From IMG/VR virus record IMGVR_UViG_3300018432_000013, positions 1 to 64,000 of that record: a stretch of 64,000 nucleotides of DNA. The stretch is one strand, 5' to 3'. The DNA is from a virus. The position numbers and the translations under genes are program-made. This document shows, piece after piece, positions 38,622-47,617 of the stretch (position 1 is the stretch's first letter; each line of letters begins with the position of its first letter). Under the pieces are notes generated by a model. It searched no databases and was not told where the DNA came from. It was given only the letters and a program-made list of their open reading frames with translations.

Positions 38622-39709
38622 CAGGCCGCTCCCAGCCGGGGACCTCGGCGATAGAGATGGATGATGTGATCAAGCTCCGGGTCACCTGTGGTTCCGCCGA
38701 CGAGCGCGCCGCGCGTGGCGGCATCCACGCCCCCGAACATCGAGTAGCTCTGGTCACGCGTCGTCTCGCCGGTGAGCTTCCAGCGCTTCAACGCGTCATC
38801 ACGCGACGCCACGTCGGCAAGCTTGGCGAGGTCTCGAAACGCCATCAGCGCCACGGCGCGCGCGACCAGCATGGGCGTGCTACCCGTCGGCGAACTGTCC
38901 GGATCCGTGTACCCGAACACCCCGCGCACCGTCACGCTTCGGCGCGCAAACCCAAAGCCGTACCCATCTGCCCAGTACCCGAGCGACGCATACTCGATGC
39001 GCGGCGCCTCGCGATCGTCCGGGTCGAGCAGCCCCTGCAGGTGGCGGTTGTACACACGCAGCACGCCGAGGTCTGTCCCGGGCTCGAGTTCGAAGTTGGC
39101 TGGCGTGCCGATATGCACCGAGAGCAGCGCGATAATCGGCTCCTCCAGCATCACGACGCGCGAGCCCTGCGGCGCAAGCTGCATGGCCTTGTAGCGCGGC
39201 TCGAACGAGCGCCCCGTGAACTGCTCAAAGAGCCGACTCGCAAGCACGAGCTTCATCACCAGCGTTGCGTCGGTCACGGACGTCGGCACACCCTCTTCCC
39301 GCAGCGTCGCCACCTCGGCGTAGCAAGGCGTGGGGAGCGCCATGGAGAAGTAACGAGGCGGCAAGCTCTCCACGATCTCAAAGGACGTGACGAACACCCA
39401 CTCGACCGTATCCGCTTGCAGGATGCGATACCACCAGCGCACTTCGTACGGGCCGGTGGCGGCGTCCTCAGGCGCTGTCCAGTCCGCCACGTAGCGCCCG
39501 GGAGACAATCGATCCCCAAGCGGTGCGTCCGCCAAATCCACGAGCGCCCGGTCCCCTTCGGTCGGCGGAAAGACCTGCACTCCCGCTGTGCGGTCGAAGA
39601 TGGCGAACTCGATGGCGCCTGGATCGACAAGCAAGCCGCTCACGATGAAGAACGCGTCAAGGGCCGGGCGGCCGCTGTGGCTACGCTGACCGCGCGCGAG
39701 GATAGTCAT
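38621..39709 (-). CDS. Head-tail connector-like protein
   Basis: 362 residues from ATG 39709 with GAGGAG upstream. The N-terminal 130 residues form a beta-sandwich-like domain (LSPGRYVADWTAPEDAATG, YEVRWWYRILQ). The C-terminal 220 are helical at first (LVMKLVLASRLFEQFTGRSF), with later features (RVYNRHLQGL, LVARAVALMAFRDLAKLAD) that recall gp6/gp15-type head-tail connector proteins. A neck role fits the position between head and tail gene blocks. Confidence 0.55.
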   Translation of the reverse strand: MTILARGQRSHSGRPALDAFFIVSGLLVDPGAIEFAIFDRTAGVQVFPPTEGDRALVDLADAPLGDRLSPGRYVADWTAPEDAATGPYEVRWWYRILQADTVEWVFVTSFEIVESLPPRYFSMALPTPCYAEVATLREEGVPTSVTDATLVMKLVLASRLFEQFTGRSFEPRYKAMQLAPQGSRVVMLEEPIIALLSVHIGTPANFELEPGTDLGVLRVYNRHLQGLLDPDDREAPRIEYASLGYWADGYGFGFARRSVTVRGVFGYTDPDSSPTGSTPMLVARAVALMAFRDLAKLADVASRDDALKRWKLTGETTRDQSYSMFGGVDAATRGALVGGTTGDPELDHIIHLYRRGPRLGAA

Positions 39710-39766
39710 GGGACGCGTCACTCCTCAGCGCGCCCACAGAGAGCGGGCTGCGCGGTCCGATAGGTT

Positions 39767-40504
39767 TCAGCGATTGCGGCGTCGGCGACCGGACGGCGGG
39801 CTCGCAGGCGCGTCCTCTTCGCCGTCTCCACGTCCCTCGAGCGCGTCGGGCCCGAAGTCTGTGTCGCCCGGCGCGACGTAGTTCGGCTCGTCGTCCGGAT
39901 TGGCCGATTGCCCGTCGATGAGCACGGGCGCCTGAAACTGCTGATCACGATCGATGTTGGCAGCGTTGACGCTGAGCGTCTTGTCGTCGACACCCTGCGC
40001 CGCCGCCTCATCGAACACCGCGCTATCCGTCTCCTGCGTGACATGCGGGATGTCGGAGTACGTGTTGCGCGTGACGGTGCCGGAAGGCTGCGGCATCGGG
40101 TACACGCGCGGCGGCGGATACCCGTTCGGCGGAAACTCGTCGTTCGGTGCCTGGAGATCTGCCGTGGTCAGCACGCCTGCACGAGCCACCGAGGTCCGGC
40201 GCGGATCGTTGGCACGTAGCTGCGGCGACTGGTTCGGGCGCAGCGCCGATGCGCGCTCCCGTCGCGCGTTCTCGCGCTCTTCGACCTTGCTGGCGTCTTC
40301 TTCACTCAGGACGTCGAAGACGCTCTGCGACAGCGGATCGCTCTCGTCCTGCAGCAACTCCTTGAGCTGCTCACCGAGCGCGACCGGAATGCGGTACCAG
40401 CCCGCCGATTCACGAAAGCGCTGACCCATGAACGTATAGGTCTGCACCTTGTAACCCTGCTTGGGGTTGTAGGGCTTGATGCGAGCGAGCACAAAATCAG
40501 CCAT
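39767..40504 (-). CDS. Hypothetical virion-region protein, disordered C-terminus
   Basis: 245 residues. A short folded N-terminus (FVLARIKPYNPKQGYKVQTY, GWYRIPVALGEQL) is followed by a long Pro/Asp/Glu-rich segment that ends in RRRRNR. The N-terminus is typical of small neck- or capsid-associated proteins. No recognised family. Confidence 0.5.
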   Translation of the reverse strand: MADFVLARIKPYNPKQGYKVQTYTFMGQRFRESAGWYRIPVALGEQLKELLQDESDPLSQSVFDVLSEEDASKVEERENARRERASALRPNQSPQLRANDPRRTSVARAGVLTTADLQAPNDEFPPNGYPPPRVYPMPQPSGTVTRNTYSDIPHVTQETDSAVFDEAAAQGVDDKTLSVNAANIDRDQQFQAPVLIDGQSANPDDEPNYVAPGDTDFGPDALEGRGDGEEDAPASPPSGRRRRNR

Positions 40505-40540
40505 GGTCGTTCCCCCTTGAATCTGGATCAGGTTCTCATA

Positions 40541-41218
40541 CTACGGCCCCATTTTCGTGCCCTTTCGTGGCACCTTGCGGGCCGCCTTCATCTCAGCTTG
40601 GTTGGTGCCCCGAACCCGCTCGACCGCGAACTGCGGCTCCACCGTATGCATGGGAAGTGCACGCAAGCGCGGGTCTGGAACATCGCCGCCCTCTCGGCGC
40701 AGCGTCTCGTTCTCGGCCTTGAGCTGCAGGTTGTTCTCTCTTTCGGCTGCAAGCTGTCCTGACAGTCGTGCGTTCTCGAGCGCTGCGCGGTCGTTGGAGA
40801 TCCTCAGCTTTTGCAGCTGCTCGACAAGCGCGCGCAACTCCTCGACCTCGGCGTGCTCCTGCGCGCCTGCAATCCTTGCCTGCGTGAGATCTCCACGCAG
40901 CCGCATCAGTGCCGCCTGCGCCTCGCTGAGCTCCTGACGCAGCCGCAGCGACTCGACCTCCTTGCTCAGAAGCTGCAGGTCGAGCGCTGGGGCTGCGTGC
41001 GTCCCGTGCAGCGCGGACGTTGGTGACCCAACTGCGGCGACGTCCGCTGCGCCGCGGGCTGTGGCCGCTGCGGACTTCTCTGCGGCCCTCTCCGCCCTCT
41101 TCATACGCCCCGTCGGTCCGATCATCGGCGCAATCCACGTATCGAAGACGAGCTTCACCAGCGCTGCCGCAGCAGCGGCAAGGATCGTGATCAACCACGT
41201 GGGTGGCGTGAGATTCAT
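40541..41218 (-). CDS. Membrane-anchored coiled-coil protein
   Basis: 225 residues. One N-terminal membrane helix (about 8-26, WLITILAAAAAALVKLVF), then about 110 residues of heptad-rich coiled coil (LLSKEVESLRLRQELSEAQ, LRALVEQLQKLRI, LENARLSGQLAAERENNLQL) and a basic tail. This is the i-spanin type of topology, but it lies in the head operon, far from the endolysin, so a host-membrane or assembly-scaffold role is as likely. Confidence 0.55.
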   Translation of the reverse strand: MNLTPPTWLITILAAAAAALVKLVFDTWIAPMIGPTGRMKRAERAAEKSAAATARGAADVAAVGSPTSALHGTHAAPALDLQLLSKEVESLRLRQELSEAQAALMRLRGDLTQARIAGAQEHAEVEELRALVEQLQKLRISNDRAALENARLSGQLAAERENNLQLKAENETLRREGGDVPDPRLRALPMHTVEPQFAVERVRGTNQAEMKAARKVPRKGTKMGP

Positions 41219-41241
41219 TCACCTCAGAGCTCCTCGACGGT

Positions 41242-41727
41242 TTAGTCGTCGTCCTTGTCGTCGGGGCCGAGCACGCCGGCTGCGCGCAGCTTCTCGCGTG
41301 CAGACTTGCGCTGCTCCTTCGGCATGCGCTTGAGCGCGTCGCGCAGCATCTCCTTCACATCGCGGCGACTGCCGGGCTTAGCCTTCGCCGCTGTCTGAGG
41401 GTTTGCGGTAGCGTCCGTGGCCGAGGCGAACATCTGCTGCTCATCGAAGATGGGCATGGTCTCGTTGTTCGGGCCGGCGCGGTCGGTGACGTAGTTGATG
41501 AGGTCGACCGGAAGAATGATCGCGCCCCAGGCGGGAATGCAGAACCACACCGCCCCGCCCTGTCCGCCGAGCACCACACCCTCCCATGAGTTGTCTATCT
41601 GCAGATGGTCATCGACAACCAGGTTAGAGCCCTCGTAGATGAGCCCATCCGGATTGAAGTCCTGATAGGTGGACTTGAAGTCGTCGATCGTCGTCTGCTC
41701 TTCAGTCGTGAGTTGCAAGCGTTCCAT
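41242..41727 (-). CDS. Hypothetical protein
   Basis: 161 residues. The first 95 form a beta-rich acidic domain (YQDFNPDGLIYEGSNLVVDD, WEGVVLGGQGGAVWFCIPAWG). The C-terminus is a charged helix (RDVKEMLRDALKRMPKEQRKS) with an Asp-rich end. It lies just downstream of the LamG-like protein gene; perhaps its chaperone. Confidence 0.45.
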   Translation of the reverse strand: MERLQLTTEEQTTIDDFKSTYQDFNPDGLIYEGSNLVVDDHLQIDNSWEGVVLGGQGGAVWFCIPAWGAIILPVDLINYVTDRAGPNNETMPIFDEQQMFASATDATANPQTAAKAKPGSRRDVKEMLRDALKRMPKEQRKSAREKLRAAGVLGPDDKDDD

Positions 41728-41745
41728 AGCGGCTTTCCTTTCGCC

Positions 41746-44679
41746 TTATGCGGCCCACGCACGTGCGTGCTGCAAACCAAGAGCAGGCGCGCCGACCTTG
41801 GCAAAGGTCGCGGCATTGCCCGTGCGATCGGTGATGGTGCCAGGCACGTCATTGCCGGCAGCACGCGCGTCGAGGTCGAAGTCGAACAGCATTCCAGGCA
41901 GCCCCGGAACCGGCATGATCCGTTCGCTCGCCATGACGGCATCCCACTGTGCCTGGTACTGCGCGAGCGACGCCACGCCGAGCGCGTACGTGAAGCCGTA
42001 GATCTCCCAACCCTCCGCAGCCAGTAGCGCGGTGTGATTGACGCGGCCCAGCATCGGGGCGCCCGTCGTCGCAGCAGCAAAGCCGCCCGTGAGAGTGACT
42101 GCTGTTCCGACGTCGAGGCGCTTGGCACGCAGACGCGCAGCCGAGCCGTCATAGGTTCCCTGCAGAAGATGGATCTTGCCGACGTCGCTTGCGCTCATCA
42201 CAGCGGACGATGAGTTGACTGCAGTCGAGCCATTCCCGACGCCTAACACTACCGTGCTGTTCAGGCCGACCGACGCGAACGACCAGCCATGCGTAGTGTT
42301 GGCGCGCTGTCCGAGCAGACCACGCGTCGCAGACGTGACGGACTGCGAGACCAGGCGCGCGAGGATCGACACCGTGAAGCCTGCAGGGTCACCAGGCAGC
42401 GCGTTGACTGCTGCGGCGAAGTAGCTCGCAAGCGTCCACGTGTTGCCGCCGTACAAGATCGGGCTCGTCTCGTAGCTCCACACGCGCTCGACGCGCTGCG
42501 CGACAGTCAGGCCCGTCCCTACGCGTGCGAGATGGTCGGTGCCGATGCGATCGAGCACCGTTGCAGGCACGCCGTTGTCGGGGCCGCCGTTGGCGATAGT
42601 GTCTGCAGTCAGGTCGTGAACGCGGTCGGTCTTGCCGGCGATCGCCAGCATCCGATAACCGGCTGTGACAATCGCGGCTGTGTGCTGCTGAATGTCCGCC
42701 AGCGAGAGCGAGGCGTTGCCGAAACCAAAGCCGCGCGCATCCCAGTCCTGCGCAACGATAGTGAGATTGTTGCTTGCACCGAAGCTCAAGGCGACCGTGG
42801 CGGGCGTGAAAGTTACGGCAACGGGCGCTCCCGTGCTCACCCCGTTTAGATAGAACTCAAGGAACCCCGCCTCATAGCGCATGTGCAGAATCAGGGGCTG
42901 TCCAACGTTGCCGGCCGTCAGATTCGGGATCGCAGCCGTCACGCTGTTGTTGACGGTCGCCTGCAGCTGTATGCCGGCCGTGGCGAACACGCGGAACTTG
43001 TTAGCCGCTTCGAAGAGGCAGCGATACAGCGGCGAGGATGCGATGGACCACGGCGTGCCAATGAATGAGCACCACCATGTCGCACCGATGCTGATCGAGC
43101 CGAGTAGATAGTGCGCAGCGCTAAACCCCTGCACCCCGTACGTCTTGCGCCCGTCAACACTCGGATCGATCACGCGCACCGTTGGCGTGCCGACCTTGCT
43201 CATGACGTCTGCAGCAGCGCCCGTGATGTTGTCGGCAAGTGCTGTTGGCGCGACTGGCCCCGTTGCAACAACAACCGCTACTTCAAGCGTCCCTGTGCGC
43301 GTAAGATGATCGGTGCCGATGCGATCAAGCACGGTGGAAGGCATAGCCAAGCCGTTTGACTCGATGTCTGCCGACAGATCATAAATGTGCTGCGTTTTAT
43401 TCGGGATGGGCTGGATGCGCCCACTCGCGAGGATCGCCAACGCGTTGTCCGCGATTTCTACAGCCGTAGGGACAAAGTGTCCGCCAGCCGCACCGAATGC
43501 AGACGCAGCCGACGCTGGGTTATCAAGCTGCGACCGAACACCGATAAACGTGCTCGTGGCCATTGGTGTGAAGCCGGTAATGTTGGTGCCAGTTCCAACT
43601 TCGACACCATTGAAGTAGAGCCGTACTTTGCTCCCGTCGTGCACGCCGTGGATCACGCAGGGAATACCGAAATCACCGGACGACCAAGTACGAGCGGGCG
43701 CATTGGTCCCGACTGACGCGCCGTCCACAGCCGAAAAGAGAACCACGCCTCCTACGGAGAGTATCTGCCACCCGGCACCGAAGTAACCCCTACAGAACAG
43801 CGCCCCTGTGGTGGTGGCGTAGACGATTCCATACCAGACCACGTGGAAGCCAGCCACGATGCCGGCTATGCCGCCAAGGTTGGCAGTCGCGAGGTAGTTC
43901 GCCGTTGAAAAGCCACGCGCCCCGTACGTCTTACGCCCCGCCGGATTGTGGACACCAGCAAGCGCACGCTTTGCGGACCAGTGATGCGTCACCGTCGCGC
44001 CGGCGATCGTGTCGGGAAGATCACCGAGAGTGCGGGTGGCCATCGCGAGCGCGGCGATGTCTGCGTCGCTTGGCGTGCCGCGAAACGTCAAAGTACCAAG
44101 CAGGCTCCCGCCTAAGAACGGGCCGGCGCCGCTCGCGCCAGCCCCCGAAGTCATCACGGACGAGAACGGTGTATAGCCAACGCAGGCGTTCGTGGAGAAC
44201 AGATGCGGCCCGAAATAGAACTTGAGCAGATTGCCCGCGCCGGTATGCAAGGCGGTGAACAGCAGCACCTGGCCGACTTGACTCGGCGCGACGGTGTACT
44301 GTGTGGACAGGGCCGCTAGAGCGGCGTTGATAAAGTAACACTCCAGCCTGTTGATCGTGTCGAGCTGCGCCAAGTAGCCCCCGCCACCGACGCCGGACGC
44401 GCCCCAACGGCCAAGCAGGCGCCGGAAGCTCGCCACGAGACTCTCTAAGCGCGTCGCTATGACGTAGCCAAAGCCCGTCGCCACCCCCGCCTCGCCACCC
44501 AGATTCTGCGTCGTGTAGTAGTTGGCGGCGCTGAAGTCGGACAGCGCGTACATCCATGCACTACGCAGTGCATTGGCCTTGCGCTGCGCAAGCGTGAGAG
44601 AACCGCCACCCCCGCGCGAGCCCGGATACCGACGCTCGCTACCCGGAAACCGTCGGTGCAATGCACGCTGCGAACTCAC
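41746..44679 (-). CDS. Large four-module LamG/concanavalin-like virion protein
   Basis: 977 residues built of four similar modules starting near residues 35, 250, 515 and 739. Each has an F-S-A-A-x-Y-type or YFAAA opening (DFSAANYYTTQNLGG, GFSTANYLATANLGG, GFSAAHYLLGSISIG) and most close with a helix ending in IADNALAI/LADIQQHTAAIV-type and a YRMLAIAGKTDRVHDLTAD-like segment. Gly/Thr/Ala-rich strands are typical of LamG-like jelly rolls that bind sugars. It lies within the head operon, so it may be a capsid fibre or decoration. Confidence 0.55.
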   Translation of the reverse strand: MSSQRALHRRFPGSERRYPGSRGGGGSLTLAQRKANALRSAWMYALSDFSAANYYTTQNLGGEAGVATGFGYVIATRLESLVASFRRLLGRWGASGVGGGGYLAQLDTINRLECYFINAALAALSTQYTVAPSQVGQVLLFTALHTGAGNLLKFYFGPHLFSTNACVGYTPFSSVMTSGAGASGAGPFLGGSLLGTLTFRGTPSDADIAALAMATRTLGDLPDTIAGATVTHHWSAKRALAGVHNPAGRKTYGARGFSTANYLATANLGGIAGIVAGFHVVWYGIVYATTTGALFCRGYFGAGWQILSVGGVVLFSAVDGASVGTNAPARTWSSGDFGIPCVIHGVHDGSKVRLYFNGVEVGTGTNITGFTPMATSTFIGVRSQLDNPASAASAFGAAGGHFVPTAVEIADNALAILASGRIQPIPNKTQHIYDLSADIESNGLAMPSTVLDRIGTDHLTRTGTLEVAVVVATGPVAPTALADNITGAAADVMSKVGTPTVRVIDPSVDGRKTYGVQGFSAAHYLLGSISIGATWWCSFIGTPWSIASSPLYRCLFEAANKFRVFATAGIQLQATVNNSVTAAIPNLTAGNVGQPLILHMRYEAGFLEFYLNGVSTGAPVAVTFTPATVALSFGASNNLTIVAQDWDARGFGFGNASLSLADIQQHTAAIVTAGYRMLAIAGKTDRVHDLTADTIANGGPDNGVPATVLDRIGTDHLARVGTGLTVAQRVERVWSYETSPILYGGNTWTLASYFAAAVNALPGDPAGFTVSILARLVSQSVTSATRGLLGQRANTTHGWSFASVGLNSTVVLGVGNGSTAVNSSSAVMSASDVGKIHLLQGTYDGSAARLRAKRLDVGTAVTLTGGFAAATTGAPMLGRVNHTALLAAEGWEIYGFTYALGVASLAQYQAQWDAVMASERIMPVPGLPGMLFDFDLDARAAGNDVPGTITDRTGNAATFAKVGAPALGLQHARAWAA

Positions 44680-44686
44680 TCAAACC

Positions 44687-45079
44687 TCACTCGTTCTGCG
44701 TCATGTCACTCAGGTGCCCGTAGAACTCCGCCGAGGCGGTGTCGGCCTCGATGGAAAAGTGCGTCCACTTCCTACGGATGTAGCGATCGATCGACTCGCC
44801 AGCCTCGATGGGGAACGCGATGGTCGCGGCCGTGGTCCACGCGGGTGGCGTGCCCGTCACGCGCGCTGCGCGATCCGCTTCAATCGAAGCGGACGTTCCG
44901 AACAGGAGCCAGATCGTGCCGCCGCGCGCCTTGAACAGCACGCGCCGCATCTTCCACGCAGTCGGCACGACGAAGACCCTGTGAGTCAGGTCCGGCAGCG
45001 TGTAGGCGAAGTTCAGCTGTCCCGTTTCGAGCGCGGGAAAGCGCATCGCCGACTCGATGATGTGTGACAGCCAGGTCAT
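44687..45079 (-). CDS. Hypothetical head-region protein
   Basis: 130 residues, beta-rich, with FVVPTAWKMRRVLFKARGG and ATIAFPIEAGESIDRYIRRK segments that suggest a small barrel, as in capsid-decoration or fibre-base proteins. Its stop is 7 nt from the start of the LamG-like gene, so the two may form one structure. Confidence 0.5.
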   Translation of the reverse strand: MTWLSHIIESAMRFPALETGQLNFAYTLPDLTHRVFVVPTAWKMRRVLFKARGGTIWLLFGTSASIEADRAARVTGTPPAWTTAATIAFPIEAGESIDRYIRRKWTHFSIEADTASAEFYGHLSDMTQNE

Positions 45080-45195
45080 CGCTCAGGCCCCCAACGAGCA
45101 AAAGAAGAGGGCGTGGCATGCGCTGTCCGTAGTCCCCCGACCGAACGACCCTGCACACCACGCCCCGCGAGAAGCGCCCCCCGACGCAGCCTCGC

Positions 45196-45513
45196 TCAGC
45201 AGCTGACGACAAGCACCGTGAACGTCGTCGCAGAGAGGTCCGTCGCAGCAGCGACCTCCGTGCCAGCGGCGACGCTGACCTTGAGCTTGTCGGTCGCACG
45301 GTCGTAGTAGACGCGGTGCGTTGCGGGATCGAGCCCGATCACCGCGATGATGTCGAGCGAGCCGCGCCCGACGGCCTGCCGCACGAAGGCGCGGAAGTTC
45401 GCCGTGCCGCCCGCCGCGTACGCGTTGTCCCCTGCGAATCGCAGGAGGTCCATCATACCGGGCCGGCTATCGTGGCTGAAGCGGCCCTGAACTGTTGCTG
45501 CACCAAGCGCCAT
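45196..45513 (-). CDS. Small virion protein next to the capsid gene
   Basis: 105 residues with a beta-rich C-terminus (VYYDRATDKLKVSVAAGTEV). It begins 46 nt after the major capsid stop, the usual place of a head decoration or stabilisation protein. Low charge and Ala/Gly-rich. The role is inferred from position only. The 116-nt gap after it shows no gene. Confidence 0.5.
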   Translation of the reverse strand: MALGAATVQGRFSHDSRPGMMDLLRFAGDNAYAAGGTANFRAFVRQAVGRGSLDIIAVIGLDPATHRVYYDRATDKLKVSVAAGTEVAAATDLSATTFTVLVVSC

Positions 45514-45559
45514 GGTCAGATCTCCCCAATCGTCAGGATAAAGGTCTGTGGCTCGCCGA

Positions 45560-46513
45560 TCAGGCGACGCGCACGTTCGTCGCCTTCACGACCGCGGGCT
45601 CGTAGGCGTACTTGGTGTCCATCCGCAGGGTGGCCACGATCTTGAGGATGCCCGCCGAGATATCCTTGTCGGTCTCGATGCGGATCTGACGCCAGATGCC
45701 GACGTTGATGTTCTTCGGGTCGAGCAGGAGCACGACCGAGGAGTTCGCGCCGCCGCCGAGGTTCTCAGGGAACATCGGCACCGACTGAATCGGGATGCCC
45801 GAGTAGACGACCGGCGCGTTGCCGGTGAGCTGCTCGGCTGAGATGGGCGCCATGTTCAGGCCGACCAAGCTGTCGCGGTAGTCGATCTCCGCATCGATGC
45901 TCGTGAGGTACACGAGGTCGTTTCTGCGACGCAGGTACTCGGTCGGCATGGCCTTGACCATGTCGCGGAAGATGTTCTTCGTGAGGGTCACCGTGCCGGC
46001 GTTGACGACGTTCGAGCTTGCGCCCTTCACGATGCCGTCGAACTGCGCGAGGAAGGTGTCGGTCGACGTGACGTCGCCGTTGATGACCACTTCGTCGATG
46101 TCGCGCGAGATTGCCTCGGCCATCAGCGTCATGATCGTGTTCTTGAGCGCGCCGCGCTCGATGGAGTCCTCGAGCACTTCGTTGTCGAGGTCGACCTCTG
46201 CCTTGAACAGCTTGGCGTCGAGCTCGAGTTTGCCGAGGTTCGGCTTGGCACGGTCAGCCGCGGGAAGCGCGGTGGCTTCCTGGCCCGCGCGCAAGACACG
46301 GCCGGCGAAACGAATCGTCTCGACGATGTGCTTGGGGGCCTTCATGGGGATGACCGTGGCGATCTTCAGGATCACCGCCTCCTTGATCAGGAGTCGGATG
46401 AACTTCTGCGCCTGTGCCGGCTGCAGCAGACCTCCGTCTGTCATCAGATCCGCCAGGGCGAGGTCGGCCTTGGCGAGCAGCGTCCGGTTGGACATCCCTT
46501 CGAACATGCTCAT
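45560..46513 (-). CDS. Major capsid protein
   Basis: 317 residues. An N-terminal arm and helix region (LLQPAQAQKFIRLLIKEA, IVETIRFAGRVLRAGQEATA) is followed by the HK97-type P-domain and A-domain pattern (KLELDAKLFKAEVDLDNEVLED split by turns, AISRDIDEVVINGD, LVYLTSIDAEIDYRD) and a strand-rich C-terminus (IRIETDKDISAGILKIV). It resembles P2/N15-type phage major capsid proteins. The next upstream genes are a scaffold-like and a protease-like protein, as expected. Confidence 0.8.
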   Translation of the reverse strand: MSMFEGMSNRTLLAKADLALADLMTDGGLLQPAQAQKFIRLLIKEAVILKIATVIPMKAPKHIVETIRFAGRVLRAGQEATALPAADRAKPNLGKLELDAKLFKAEVDLDNEVLEDSIERGALKNTIMTLMAEAISRDIDEVVINGDVTSTDTFLAQFDGIVKGASSNVVNAGTVTLTKNIFRDMVKAMPTEYLRRRNDLVYLTSIDAEIDYRDSLVGLNMAPISAEQLTGNAPVVYSGIPIQSVPMFPENLGGGANSSVVLLLDPKNINVGIWRQIRIETDKDISAGILKIVATLRMDTKYAYEPAVVKATNVRVA

Positions 46514-46526
46514 CTGTGTCTTCCTT

Positions 46527-47564
46527 TCAGCCGTTCGCCGAGGCGCGGTCGAAGTCGTATTCGGTGTCAGAGAGGTACTTGGCGTTCATGTCAGCTGGCC
46601 AAGTCACGCGACCCGACTCGCGTTGCTTGTTCAGTTCGACCGAGAGGCGGTTGCTTTGAAGAGGCTCTTCTTCGAGCTGCTGGACGCGCTTCTTCAGCGC
46701 CTGCACCTGCGAGCGGTAGGCCTTGAGCACGCGCTCAGCGATGCTCACAAGCTTCACCGCGCCCTCCGCGTCGAAGCTCTTCTGCTGCGGCACGGGCTCA
46801 CTCTTTTCGCTGACCTCGAAGGCCTTGCCGATACCGGCGACGAGCGTCCGGTAGGCTTTTGCCTCGTCGTCCGACTTCGTGAGGGCGGCTTGCGCCGTCT
46901 CGAACTGGCTCAGCTGCACGAGCGCGTACAGCACATCGCTGATGCGCCAGCGCAGCTCTTCCGGAGGCGGCGTGTCCGTCGTGTCGACCGCGAGCGACTC
47001 GGCGACCTCGTTGAGCTTCTCACTCGCCGTCTTCAGGGCCTTCTTGAGGTCCTTGGTGGCGACCTTGCAGACACCGTCCACCCAGCCCGGAGCGGTCTGC
47101 TCCGCGGGCGCTTGGACGACGGTGCCGAGCTTACTGACCGCACTCGCGAGCGCGAGCTCGACCCCGGGAGGATCGATCTCAGACAACTCGTCTGGGGAAA
47201 CGCTCTGTGCGAGCGCAGTCAGCTCTTCGATCGCCTTAACGATCCCCGCGTACGTGGCCTTGGCCATCTTCGCGGGCGCAGGGGGCTCAGCTGCAGGGGG
47301 CGGTTCGGCCGCGCCTGGCTCACTGCCTGGCTCACTGCCTGGGCATGACGCCTTTGGGTCTGCGTTGCCCGGGGATGTTGCCTGAGACGCCTCGGTCTTC
47401 TCCGTCTTGAAGCCGCCTTTGCCGTCCTCGCGCAGCTCGTGCCCGCTCTGGTCGTCACGCTTCACGAGCAGCCAAACACGCTGATTTGCGCCGCGATCTA
47501 CGACCGAGACCTCCTTCGTGAGGATGTCCGTCAGGCGGTAAATCTTGGCTTGGGTATCAGGCAT
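46527..47564 (-). CDS. Scaffold/prohead-core-like protein
   Basis: 345 residues. The N-terminus (YRLTDILTKEVSVVDRGANQR) carries the short motif found at the start of XkdF/prohead proteins. Pro/Ala/Glu-rich linkers, long helices and a C-terminal coil (AYRSQVQALKKRVQQLEEEP) follow. The position directly upstream of the major capsid gene, together with that coil, fits an internal scaffold. TGATACCCTC is 14 nt upstream. Confidence 0.6.
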   Translation of the reverse strand: MPDTQAKIYRLTDILTKEVSVVDRGANQRVWLLVKRDDQSGHELREDGKGGFKTEKTEASQATSPGNADPKASCPGSEPGSEPGAAEPPPAAEPPAPAKMAKATYAGIVKAIEELTALAQSVSPDELSEIDPPGVELALASAVSKLGTVVQAPAEQTAPGWVDGVCKVATKDLKKALKTASEKLNEVAESLAVDTTDTPPPEELRWRISDVLYALVQLSQFETAQAALTKSDDEAKAYRTLVAGIGKAFEVSEKSEPVPQQKSFDAEGAVKLVSIAERVLKAYRSQVQALKKRVQQLEEEPLQSNRLSVELNKQRESGRVTWPADMNAKYLSDTEYDFDRASANG

Positions 47565-47617
47565 GATCCGCTCCGGAGGGTATCAACGATTTTCCGTGCC
47601 GCGCAACACCTTAGCCT

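Noticed and set aside
40601-40610. Exact GGGCACCAAC on the minus strand with an ATG 9 nt downstream
   Set aside because: It encodes Gly-Thr-Asn inside the coiled-coil gene, and the ATG is in that gene's own frame and gives only its last 16 residues. Not counted as a start, though an internal start cannot be excluded.
43582-43590. GGCACCAAC on the minus strand
   Set aside because: It encodes Gly-Thr-Asn within a LamG-like module and no start codon lies at a suitable distance.
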